A DNA stretch of 51,512 bases, from assembly GCA_021811565.1 (NCBI GenBank), contig JAJZOL010000038.1, positions 1 through 51,512 on the forward strand, written 5' to 3'. Shown piece by piece: positions 25,045 to 32,358 of this stretch. Origin of the DNA: a bacterium (GTDB lineage: Bacteria > Armatimonadota > Chthonomonadetes > Chthonomonadales > CAJBBX01). A model generated the notes under the pieces. That model was not told the origin of the DNA and searched no databases. It worked only from the letters and a program-made list of their open reading frames with translations. Numbering within the stretch: position 1 is the stretch's first letter; each line of letters starts with the position of its first letter. The translations under genes were made by a program, and so were the position numbers.

Positions 25045-27093
25045 ATGATCTCCAATAAGATAAAGATAAAATTCATTTTCATCCTTGTGGCATGCATGGC
25101 GTTTATTCCGTTATCAAGTCACCCAGGTAACGCCCAAGATGATCCGTTTCAGTTAATCAAAACATACGACTACCAAAACCGAACAGGCGTTGAAGAGGTT
25201 AAAGCCATGCTTCGGGATGCATCCTTGAAAAAGGAAACGGCGAAATACCTTCATATTGAAGGCGTTTTGGACAACCTACTTGTAAATCCGAACACCACTT
25301 ACGCAGGAAAACAAGAGATATGCCGCATACTGTGGATGTACGGGACGGATAAATCGATACCCGTGTTGAGCAAACTGCTTTTAAATCCCCAGCTCTCGGA
25401 TAGCGCACGGTACGCCCTTGAAAGAAACAAATCCTCTCTCGTGAACCGTTCTTTGCGTTACGCGTTGGGTAAAACATCCGGTACAACCCTCATCGGGATC
25501 ATCAACACTCTTGGGGATAGAAGAGATTCGCTCTCGGTGGATGCGCTCAAGAGATATGTTCGGAATTCCAACCCGCTTGTTTCTGAGGCAGCGATTGCGG
25601 CGTTAGGCAAGATCGGCACCACATCCGCCTTGGCGTGCCTGCTCTCCCAGCCGGTCAAAACCATTCCCGTATATCAAGCCATAGTGAGTTGTGCCTACTC
25701 CTTGGCGAAGCATGGTGAAAAAGGCCAGGCGGAGTACCTTTTTACGCAAATCGCTTCATCCCCATGGCCTCTCGGCGCTCGAGCTGAAGGCTTAAGGGGA
25801 CTGGCTTCTCTACACTCCGCAAAAACACTCGACGCCTGCCTATCATGCATGAAAGTCCAGGATGTCGATCTGCAACTCATCGCCTCAGGAATCGCGGGAT
25901 CGCTCCCGGACTCTGTTTCCACAAACAGATGCCTCGCCATATGGGGCTCTCTTCCGCCCTACATGCAGGCGGCGATACTCACAGCCATGACGGATCGCCG
26001 CTCCAAGGAGGCTTCGAAGATCGCTCTGAAAGCGTTGCAAAGCCCCGATCCGACGTTGCGTCAAGTCGGCATTCGCGCGGCGGGTTTGCTTTCCGGGGTT
26101 GCGGCGGTGGTGCCGCTGGCAAATTTAGTCTTTCAAAACAATAGCGAAGCCCGACGCTCCCTTGCGGAAATGAAAGGCAAAACGGTCGACAGTGCGATCA
26201 TCTATCTAGCGAATCACAGCTCGAGAGAGATGCGAGCGGCGATGATGTCCGTTTTAGCTATGAGGGCAAACATGAGTGCGCGCATCACGCTCATGAACGC
26301 CGCCCAGGGCGCCGATCCACAAATCGCCGTCGCGGCGTTAAATGCTCTTGATCAGATCGGGGGCCAGGATGATCACCCGTCCCTGGTAGCCCTCGTCGCA
26401 TCCACAACGAATAATGAGGTGAGGGACGCTGCCAAGAACGCCGTTATCGCCATTGGACAAAGAATGAACAACCGCGACGAAGCGATACAACCCGTTCTCG
26501 CATCGCTCTCCAAGGCGACACCGCAAGGGAAAGCCGCACTAATGGATGTGTTGGCGGCGATAGGCGGCGACAGCGCATTCAACGCATTGGTTTCAGCAAC
26601 ACAGTCAAATGACAATATAGTGAGATCAGCAGCAATAACGGCGTTGTCGGAGAGTTGGTCGACATCGCAAGCGCTTCCCATCCTCTTTAACCTAGCAAAG
26701 ACCGATTTGACCGAAGACAATCGGATTGAGGCGCTGCGCGGATACCTTCGTTTGATAGGGCAGGACAGTAGTATGTCGGCTCAGGATAAGGTGGAAGGTA
26801 TTGCGAAGGCGCTCCAATTAGCCGAACGTCCAGATGAGAAAACGCTGGCGTTAAGCATCCTAAAGGATTGCCGCACCCCTTCCTCGGTGGCGCTGGCTTC
26901 GACGATGCTGGATGATCCGAATCTATTCCCGACGGCGGCGAACACTATCATGGATCTCGCCGCACCGCAAAAACGAGACGGAGTGAAATACCCTGCCGTC
27001 AAAGGACCGGGGACGGACGCAGCACTGAAAAAGATATTCCAGATATCCAAGGACCCCACCATTCAAGAGGCGGCGCAAAAGCTGCAATCATAA
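25045..27093 (+). CDS. Secreted HEAT-repeat protein
   Basis: A 682-residue protein with a signal peptide (FIFILVACMAFIPLSSHPGNAQ) followed almost entirely by tandem alpha-helical HEAT/PBS-lyase-type repeats. Examples are NPLVSEAAIAALGKIGTTSAL, DPTLRQVGIRAAGLLSG and DNIVRSAAITALSESW. Such repeats form a curved scaffold for protein or polymer binding; no enzyme motif is seen. Start ATG 25045 fits AAAGGA better than the in-frame ATG at 25036. It lies between the oxidoreductase and the DUF1080 gene, a grouping frequent in Planctomycetota/Armatimonadota, where all three may serve glycan breakdown (inference). Confidence 0.82.
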   Translation: MISNKIKIKFIFILVACMAFIPLSSHPGNAQDDPFQLIKTYDYQNRTGVEEVKAMLRDASLKKETAKYLHIEGVLDNLLVNPNTTYAGKQEICRILWMYGTDKSIPVLSKLLLNPQLSDSARYALERNKSSLVNRSLRYALGKTSGTTLIGIINTLGDRRDSLSVDALKRYVRNSNPLVSEAAIAALGKIGTTSALACLLSQPVKTIPVYQAIVSCAYSLAKHGEKGQAEYLFTQIASSPWPLGARAEGLRGLASLHSAKTLDACLSCMKVQDVDLQLIASGIAGSLPDSVSTNRCLAIWGSLPPYMQAAILTAMTDRRSKEASKIALKALQSPDPTLRQVGIRAAGLLSGVAAVVPLANLVFQNNSEARRSLAEMKGKTVDSAIIYLANHSSREMRAAMMSVLAMRANMSARITLMNAAQGADPQIAVAALNALDQIGGQDDHPSLVALVASTTNNEVRDAAKNAVIAIGQRMNNRDEAIQPVLASLSKATPQGKAALMDVLAAIGGDSAFNALVSATQSNDNIVRSAAITALSESWSTSQALPILFNLAKTDLTEDNRIEALRGYLRLIGQDSSMSAQDKVEGIAKALQLAERPDEKTLALSILKDCRTPSSVALASTMLDDPNLFPTAANTIMDLAAPQKRDGVKYPAVKGPGTDAALKKIFQISKDPTIQEAAQKLQS

Positions 27094-27235
27094 CGGCTTC
27101 CGTTTTACGGGCTACGATCATAGTGTGTCATACTGTTTTTATGTCAGATCAATGACGGCGTTGTGAAATTCTTATATGGTATGCGCGTCAATTTTGCAAC
27201 GCCTCGGAGATATCAGATAAAACAAGGGAGCATAT

Positions 27236-27991
27236 ATGAAAACCAACATCTTCCAGCGTTCATTGACGATCACTTTGGCGGGATTGATGGCATTCGCATC
27301 TTTATGCCTAATATCGGCTTCGTCCGCACAACCTGAGCCCGCCCCCAAGACCCATAAATTCCCAACCAAGCCGCCTAAGGGCGCCATCATCCTCATCGGT
27401 AAAAGTCAGAAGCAGTTTGCAAACAACTGGTATCAACGCTATACCAAGGATGATGCCGCATGGATCATGAACCCCGTCGGCGTGTTCACTCCGAATGGCA
27501 AGGATATCACTTCCAAACAAGATTTCGGTGATATCTATCTTCATGTCGAATTTCGCTGCCCAACCGACGCCAACGGCAATCCAATCACAGATGGCAATAG
27601 CGGAGTAGGCTTGATGGGTAGATACGAAGTGCAAATATTCAACTCGTATGGAGAGAAGACGCCGGACAAGGATGGCTGCGGAGCCCTTTACGATCAAAAG
27701 CCGGCTATGGTAAACGCTTGTAAGAAGGCTGGAGAGTGGCAAACCTATGATATCTTTTTCCACGCTCCCCGCTTCGACGCCGACGGCAAAGTAAGTGAGG
27801 AGGCGCACGTGACCGTATATCAAAACGGCACACTCATTCAGGATAACGCCTACTTTGAGAAGCCGACTGGCATCCAGTATGGTCAATACAAGGACGAGGT
27901 GCCCATGGCTCCTCTGGTGCTCCAAGGCGATCATAATCCGGTATCATTCCGAAACGTGTGGCTGGTTCCTCTCAAAGCCAAGTCCAAGTAG
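27236..27991 (+). CDS. Secreted DUF1080 (3-keto-disaccharide hydrolase-like) protein
   Basis: A 251-residue protein with a signal peptide (LAGLMAFASLCLISASSAQ) and one DUF1080 jelly-roll domain. The landmarks are DIYLHVEFRCP, NSGVGLMGRYEVQIFNSYG, GALYDQKPAMVNACKKAGEWQTYDIFFHAPRF (the AxKPxGEWN-like stretch) and LVLQGDHNPVSFRNVWLVPL. Members bind or cleave carbohydrates; some are reported 3-keto-glucoside hydrolases acting after Gfo/Idh-type oxidation, consistent with the oxidoreductase two genes upstream. AGGGAGC precedes the ATG. A hairpin terminator follows. Confidence 0.88.
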   Translation: MKTNIFQRSLTITLAGLMAFASLCLISASSAQPEPAPKTHKFPTKPPKGAIILIGKSQKQFANNWYQRYTKDDAAWIMNPVGVFTPNGKDITSKQDFGDIYLHVEFRCPTDANGNPITDGNSGVGLMGRYEVQIFNSYGEKTPDKDGCGALYDQKPAMVNACKKAGEWQTYDIFFHAPRFDADGKVSEEAHVTVYQNGTLIQDNAYFEKPTGIQYGQYKDEVPMAPLVLQGDHNPVSFRNVWLVPLKAKSK

Positions 27992-27997
27992 ATGTCA

Positions 27998-28040
27998 TAC
28001 GCCCTCGGGATGCGTCAATATTTAGTATGCCGAGGGCGTA
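27998..28040. terminator. Bidirectional hairpin between DUF1080 gene and mscL
   Basis: TACGCCCTCGG (27998-28008) pairs exactly with CCGAGGGCGTA (28030-28040), an 11-bp GC-rich stem with a 21-nt loop between two convergent genes. There is no strong T-run. Confidence 0.55.
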
Positions 28041-28046
28041 AGCCTG

Positions 28047-28475
28047 TTATGACAGGTCGGATGTGCATTGAGAGCATTTTGTAGCTTTAAGGGGTATTAC
28101 GCTTGCGCAAAACGGGCATTCCTTCGTGGTGGGATCCGTTTCGGGTTCCTTCTTCATTTTGTTTACCATGCGAACCACCAAAAAGATTGCGAAAGCGATG
28201 ATCAGGAAGTTGATGATGTTGTTAATGAATACACCGTAGTTAATGGTCGCCGCACCCGCCTTTTTCGCCTCCTCGATGGATGCGTAGTGCACCGGGGTAA
28301 GGTTGATGAAAAGGTTCGAGAAATCCACCTTGCCTAAAAGTAACCCAATAGGCGGCATAAGTATGTCCTGCACAAACGATGTTACGATTTTCCCGAAAGC
28401 GGCGCCGATAACCACCGCCACAGCTAAATCCAAGACATTGCCCCGCGCGATAAATTCCTTGAATTCCTTTAACAT
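28047..28475 (-). CDS. mscL: Large-conductance mechanosensitive channel MscL with zinc-ribbon tail
   Basis: Opens under membrane tension to release solutes during osmotic downshock. The N-terminal MscL signature is clear: [26 protein letters not shown] as TM1, a periplasmic loop, then [20 protein letters not shown] as TM2. After TM2 a tail with two CxxC pairs ([18 protein letters not shown]) forms a small zinc ribbon in place of the usual cytoplasmic helix. Length 142. AAGGAG precedes the ATG. Confidence 0.95.
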   Translation of the reverse strand: MLKEFKEFIARGNVLDLAVAVVIGAAFGKIVTSFVQDILMPPIGLLLGKVDFSNLFINLTPVHYASIEEAKKAGAATINYGVFINNIINFLIIAFAIFLVVRMVNKMKKEPETDPTTKECPFCASVIPLKATKCSQCTSDLS

Positions 28476-28984
28476 AGTTCTTCTCCTTTTCCATTGCGAT
28501 ACGATATGATCCTATGGGGTTCGACGGCTCAACCTAAGCGCTGTGAGGAATACCTCGATATTTAGTTATCATAAAATCTAAACGAGCTTTCGGCGAAAAT
28601 CGTTCCGTTACAAACACCTTTCCGTATGAGCTTCACTCTAATACAAAGCGATTCTTCATCGCCAGCGCACAAGTGCGACTTAGTGGAAAATGTGAATGAA
28701 TTTGTTCATACATCATAGGAAAAGAAACTTAACTGATACTTATATTACCCGCTATGTCTTTATTAACCAGTTTCACAATCTGCTCATTTAATGCATTAAA
28801 AATGGAATTCATATTGACGTATGGTGAAAAACTTCTTATAATATAATTATATTAGCTTTAACAAGCAACTATTCATTTCCTTCATCGTCTATCCCAAGGA
28901 TGCGTACTCAGGTGAACACCGAACCTCCCTGAAAAAATATTCGAAAAATGCTTAAGGGGAATCGCCCTTCGATGCGCGACGCAA
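28476..28984. other. AT-rich intergenic region with one strong promoter
   Basis: 509 bases with no convincing gene. The left end holds the mscL leader. The main feature is the near-consensus plus-strand promoter at 28814-28842. Short frames near the right end, such as ATG 28948 and ATG 28972, run in another frame than the sigma-like gene and stop within about 45 codons. Confidence 0.5.
28814..28842 (+). promoter_or_regulatory. Near-consensus sigma-70 promoter
   Basis: TTGACG (28814-28819) and TATAAT (28837-28842) are separated by exactly 17 bases, the best promoter match in the window. It faces the sigma-region-4-like gene and would give a leader of 130 bases or more. Confidence 0.75.
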
Positions 28985-29584
28985 TTGCACGTTCCCGTCT
29001 CCGAGAGGGAGGATTGCGCTTCGCATATCATGGCGAACGGATTGCTGCGAGAGGGACGCAAGCTCTGTCCCCTTGACGGATACGGAAATACGCCCCCGAT
29101 TGAACGCGTTTGCGCCGCCTGCAAGCTCTCCGGGCGACGAAGTCGATTGCACGCTTGCGCGGAACATATCGGCTTAAAGTATCTTGTGAAGTTTAATCGC
29201 ATGCGAAGGGTTGAATGCGCCCCGCCGGAAACCTTGGACGAGGATGGAAACCGTTCTCCGTGTGATTTTCCCGATCCCTCCCTTTCTCCGGAGAACCGTG
29301 TTTTCCTTAAGGCGTTTCATTCCAAAATAGAGAGCGCGATGAAGGAGCTAACGCCCTCGCAGCAAGAGGTATTCCGTCAGCGGTTTATCGAGGATATCCC
29401 CGAAGCCGAAATCGCCCGGATGACCGGCCGCACGCTACACGCCATCCAGATGGCGGTGGAACGGGTTCGAAATCAAATGCGAAGGATATTGGAGCGGCGC
29501 GGTGACGATTACAGCTCTCTCCGCGGACTGCTTCCCCGGGATGCCGAACCCGAATTTTTCCTCCCGAATGACGACGAAGACTAA
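28985..29584 (+). CDS. Sigma-factor region-4-like protein with cysteine motif
   Basis: Up to 199 residues. The middle resembles sigma-70 region 4 only: MKELTPSQQEVFRQRFIEDIPEAEIARMTGRTLHAIQMAVERVRNQMRRIL has the helix-turn-helix that contacts -35 DNA. No region 2 is seen, so it cannot act as an ordinary sigma factor alone. The N-terminal part has Cys/His pairs (LCPLDG, VCAACKL, HACAEH) that could bind zinc. The tail is acidic. The start is unclear: TTG 28985 is the first canonical codon, ATG 29030 an alternative, and neither has a good ribosome site. It leads the accessory island and may regulate it. Confidence 0.6.
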   Translation: MHVPVSEREDCASHIMANGLLREGRKLCPLDGYGNTPPIERVCAACKLSGRRSRLHACAEHIGLKYLVKFNRMRRVECAPPETLDEDGNRSPCDFPDPSLSPENRVFLKAFHSKIESAMKELTPSQQEVFRQRFIEDIPEAEIARMTGRTLHAIQMAVERVRNQMRRILERRGDDYSSLRGLLPRDAEPEFFLPNDDED

Positions 29585-29696
29585 AAGCCTGAAAATCACC
29601 CGTGAGTTTTTGGACGGAGATGGGACTATATGAAGTGAAAGAACAAAAAACGCGATAGCCGCGGCAATCCGCGCAGGAGTTCCAGGAGAAGGCAGG

Positions 29697-30359
29697 ATGG
29701 AAGAGGAGGTACAACAACAAACCGCTCAGGGAAAGGAGGTAATTCATCCTGTGGTTGCAATTAACCCCTGGTTCCGTTCTCGAAAACTCAGGCGCGGAAT
29801 ATTGTGGTTCATCCTGGCGTTAGAATTGTTAATTTTTATTTGGTTGCTCCCTCATGATCTCCTAGCCTATAAAAACATTCAATTCCTTACGCATCCTCGT
29901 CAGTCGTTGGTGACGGCTCCCGACCTTGCGGCGAAAATGAAACAGGATCCTGGGTTGGGCTGGAAATTATCAATATCGACCCGTAACAAGCAATCCATCG
30001 GAGAGAACAAAAAAGGATATCTGTTAGTATTTGTCGGGGATTGCGCCTCCTGCCTCCATGCGGATTTGAAAACATGGGGCGCGGAAGCGAAGAGAAAGCA
30101 AATGTCCATGGTATGGCTAACATCAGCGACACGCTCAAAAGCGAGTGAATTCGAACGGAGCCTTGATATTTCCGCGCCGATTATCAGCGAGACGAATGGA
30201 AATACGATAAAGCGTATAAACGCCTTTTGGGCGGGGCGAGCTTATCTGTTCTCTCCAAGGTGGCGGCTGATGTGGCTGAGCAAACAACCTGATTTTCCCG
30301 TGGATCCTTTTAGCCAAAAAGGGTTCCAAACGGCAATTGATTCAAGGGGAATAAGATGA
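29697..30359 (+). CDS. Membrane-anchored thioredoxin-like protein
   Basis: A 220-residue protein with one membrane helix (about 34-52) and an outer domain of thioredoxin-like layout: strand YLLVFVGDC, then CASC (Cys116, Cys119) at a helix start, then SMVWLTSA and a late APIISETNGN segment. It suggests a periplasmic thiol-disulfide or redox-sensing role; the cis-Pro of classical thioredoxins is replaced by Ala-Pro in APII. AGGAGAAGG precedes the ATG. Its stop overlaps the start of the pseudopilin gene (ATGA), so the two are coupled. The cysteine-rich peptide downstream is an obvious candidate partner (inference). Confidence 0.65.
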   Translation: MEEEVQQQTAQGKEVIHPVVAINPWFRSRKLRRGILWFILALELLIFIWLLPHDLLAYKNIQFLTHPRQSLVTAPDLAAKMKQDPGLGWKLSISTRNKQSIGENKKGYLLVFVGDCASCLHADLKTWGAEAKRKQMSMVWLTSATRSKASEFERSLDISAPIISETNGNTIKRINAFWAGRAYLFSPRWRLMWLSKQPDFPVDPFSQKGFQTAIDSRGIR

Positions 30360-30943
30360 GAACCAGGAACGCCTTTACGCTGGCGGAACTCCTCGTGGTC
30401 ATCGCGATTATCATCGTCCTGGCGGGCATTATTTGGGCGGTGCTCGGACCTGCGAGGGAGAGAGCGCGGCAGATGATATGCCTCTCGCACCTTCACCAAA
30501 TCGGTATCGCTCTTTCCATGTATCGGCAAGACTATGATGGAATATCGGCAAGCAAAGGGATACGTTTGACATCATGCCAGTTGGGTTTGCCGGTCGACGG
30601 AGCAGGATTTCCCTTCCCATTTATCAGTCAATATATAAAAAATCAGGAAATCCTATATTGCCCGGACGGGCCGGGGCCTCAGCAACGTGCTGGAAGCAGT
30701 TACGGATGGGGTTTTGCTGATCCTCCCGCGGATGAAGGGATGATACCGATTGGAGAAAGATTCGAGGATAAGGTCGCAAGCAGGGGTGAGAATGTGGTGC
30801 TTGTTTCGGATGTCAATCACAATAGTTCGTGGGATCGCTCTCAGGATCCCCCGTGGGATATGAAGAGAGTGATCGTGCTTCGTCTTAACAATCAAGTCAG
30901 CGATGAACTAGTATCATCTCAGACTATGGATGGAGTTTGGTAA
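30356..30943 (+). CDS. Type II/IV pseudopilin-like protein (copy A)
   Basis: A 195-residue prepilin-like protein. The N-terminal methylation motif is RNA/FTLAELLVVIAIIIVLAGI, with Ala instead of the usual Gly at -1 and Glu at +5 kept. After the helix comes RARQMICLSHLHQIGIALSMYRQDYDG, the typical start of DUF1559-like pseudopilins of planctomycete/armatimonad type, then a globular domain ending in VLVSDVNHNSSWD and a Trp. The first 42 codons and the AGGGGAATAA site upstream are nearly identical (9 differences in 126 bases) to the broken copy at 33924. Translationally coupled to the thioredoxin-like gene. Confidence 0.85.
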   Translation: MRTRNAFTLAELLVVIAIIIVLAGIIWAVLGPARERARQMICLSHLHQIGIALSMYRQDYDGISASKGIRLTSCQLGLPVDGAGFPFPFISQYIKNQEILYCPDGPGPQQRAGSSYGWGFADPPADEGMIPIGERFEDKVASRGENVVLVSDVNHNSSWDRSQDPPWDMKRVIVLRLNNQVSDELVSSQTMDGVW

Positions 30944-30982
30944 TAGCGACGTTATTTAACGGTCTGCTGGAAAGGAGTTACG

Positions 30983-31333
30983 ATGTTATCCACAACTAAC
31001 ATGGTTCAAATCAAACAAGCAATCCGAATTTTTTTAATCGGATTACTTGGCATGATTATCTGGCAAATAGCATGCTTGTGCGCTATTTGCCCTGGCAGCA
31101 TCATCTGCAATCCGCCTCCACCCGGATGTACCTGGTATGTTCAAGCAAGTTGGTCGGCGTGTTCGACACACAATCCGTTTTGCTACCAGTATTCTGATGA
31201 AAACATAGAGTATGTCTGTTCTTTAAGCTCTGGTGGATCTAGCGCATCATGTTTTTCCCAGAATTTTCTGGCATCGTATTCCGGAGATGTGTGTATCTCG
31301 AGTCAATGCCAACCAAGCGGGATTATTTCTTAA
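30983..31333 (+). CDS. Cysteine-rich membrane-anchored or secreted peptide
   Basis: Unknown protein of 116 residues: one hydrophobic helix (about 14-34) followed by about 80 small, polar residues with eleven Cys, most after or just at the helix end (ACLCAIC, then IIC, GC, AC, FC, VC, SC, VC, QC). Such density implies disulfides outside the cytoplasm. No known motif is recognised. AAAGGAG precedes the ATG. It sits between a pseudopilin and an unknown membrane protein and near a CxxC thioredoxin-like gene; the second, broken cassette lacks a copy. Confidence 0.6.
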   Translation: MLSTTNMVQIKQAIRIFLIGLLGMIIWQIACLCAICPGSIICNPPPPGCTWYVQASWSACSTHNPFCYQYSDENIEYVCSLSSGGSSASCFSQNFLASYSGDVCISSQCQPSGIIS

Positions 31334-31443
31334 TCCAGTGGAGAAACATTACGAGAAGAAGCAATGTCATTTTAATGATAAAGCAAATGACAATGATACA
31401 TATTTAAAAAATATCGCAGTTACCTCTTCAAATTTGTATAATT

Positions 31444-32082
31444 ATGATGCGAATATATCAACTTGATTCAAAATCTGAAAATCACACCGTAAAAAAGCCT
31501 GTTTCCAAATTTCGCGGATTCTGGGAGGGAATATGGGCCTCAAGGAGACGACCGTTTGTTTACGGCGTGGCGATAATTCTGATAATCGGTTTTATAGCTT
31601 ACCAGTTTTTCGGACCATTATCCCCGAAAGGAATTAGGGATGATGCAATCACCGCCCTTGAAACGGGGAACGCCACTGAACTCTGCAATCTGGCAAGCCC
31701 CACGGAATTAAAACGCCTCAACATCACCCCCGCCAAGGTGAAGACGTATCTGGATCAGACGCTTTGGAGCGAAGGATTTCCGAAAGGAGTGGCCAAGCTA
31801 AAATTTATGCAAAACCCATCATACAAGATGGTTTGGGAAATTCACTGGGTTGGGGATCAAAGCGATCCGGACAAGCCTCACTGGGGGATGTGGATTGAGG
31901 AGATCAATCTTCCAGGCGAAGGTTGGAAACTTCAACTGAGCGATATGATGCGAGACACCTGCGCATGGAAACTCGGATATGGAAATGACCAGCAAGGAAA
32001 ATTGTGGCGGGATATCTGCAAAGAACTCGATATCCCGGGCATATTCGAGCAAACAGGAAAATATGATTATTTTAAAAGATAA
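31444..32082 (+). CDS. Unknown single-pass membrane protein (copy A)
   Basis: A 212-residue protein with a cytoplasmic basic N terminus, one membrane helix (about 40-58, FVYGVAIILIIGFIAYQFF) and an outer domain starting GPLSPKGIRDDAITALETGNATELCNLASPTE. A paralog lies at 34547-35215 with the same YQ(F/L)FGPLSP, ELC.LA.P and TLWSE landmarks. The helix-rich AL.. (D/N)A.EL pattern recalls NTF2-like or DUF4878-type outer domains, but the family is not certain. There is no clear ribosome site before ATG 31444. Confidence 0.65.
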   Translation: MMRIYQLDSKSENHTVKKPVSKFRGFWEGIWASRRRPFVYGVAIILIIGFIAYQFFGPLSPKGIRDDAITALETGNATELCNLASPTELKRLNITPAKVKTYLDQTLWSEGFPKGVAKLKFMQNPSYKMVWEIHWVGDQSDPDKPHWGMWIEEINLPGEGWKLQLSDMMRDTCAWKLGYGNDQQGKLWRDICKELDIPGIFEQTGKYDYFKR

Positions 32083-32134
32083 TACATTCTTCAAATAAAT
32101 TATCATTACGTTTTTTCATCAATTTGTTAATTGT

Positions 32135-32164
32135 TTGAAGCGATGTTTTAAAATTATTTATAAT
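32135..32164 (+). promoter_or_regulatory. Promoter for the glycosyltransferase gene
   Basis: TTGAAG (32135-32140) and a consensus TATAAT (32159-32164) are 18 bases apart. Transcription would start near 32171, about 18 bases before ATG 32189, which supports that ATG as the original start of the glycosyltransferase. Confidence 0.5.
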
Positions 32165-32188
32165 ATCGCCCTTTTGATAATAACTTAA

Positions 32189-32358
32189 ATGATAGGACTT
32201 TTTCCAACACCTTCTTTTTAAGAGATCCTGATATTATAACAAGTGAACCGGGATCTTCCATCGCCGGGCGTGAATGCGGACGCGCACTCATTGAATACAG
32301 TCCCGAGGATATCACGTTCTTCGCGGATGAATGGGAAATTGAAGCTCTTTCTCATAAT
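32189..32358 (+). other. 5-prime part of glycosyltransferase joined by a -1 frameshift
   Basis: ATG 32189 opens a ten-codon frame (MIGLFPTPSF) that stops at TAA 32219-32221 right after a run of five T (32215-32219). Stepping back one base on the T-run continues into LRDPDIITSEPGSS, then SIAGRECGRALIEYSPED and on into the main glycosyltransferase frame without a stop. The main frame has no ATG/GTG/TTG before 32359 even though the upstream codons read as good protein. Either one T was lost (mutation or sequence error) or slippage on the T-run is used. Confidence 0.55.

Noticed and set aside
28948-29074. Short frame from ATG 28948/28972 before the sigma-like gene
   Set aside because: It runs in a different frame, stops within about 45 codons and shows no domain, although a leader peptide cannot be excluded.
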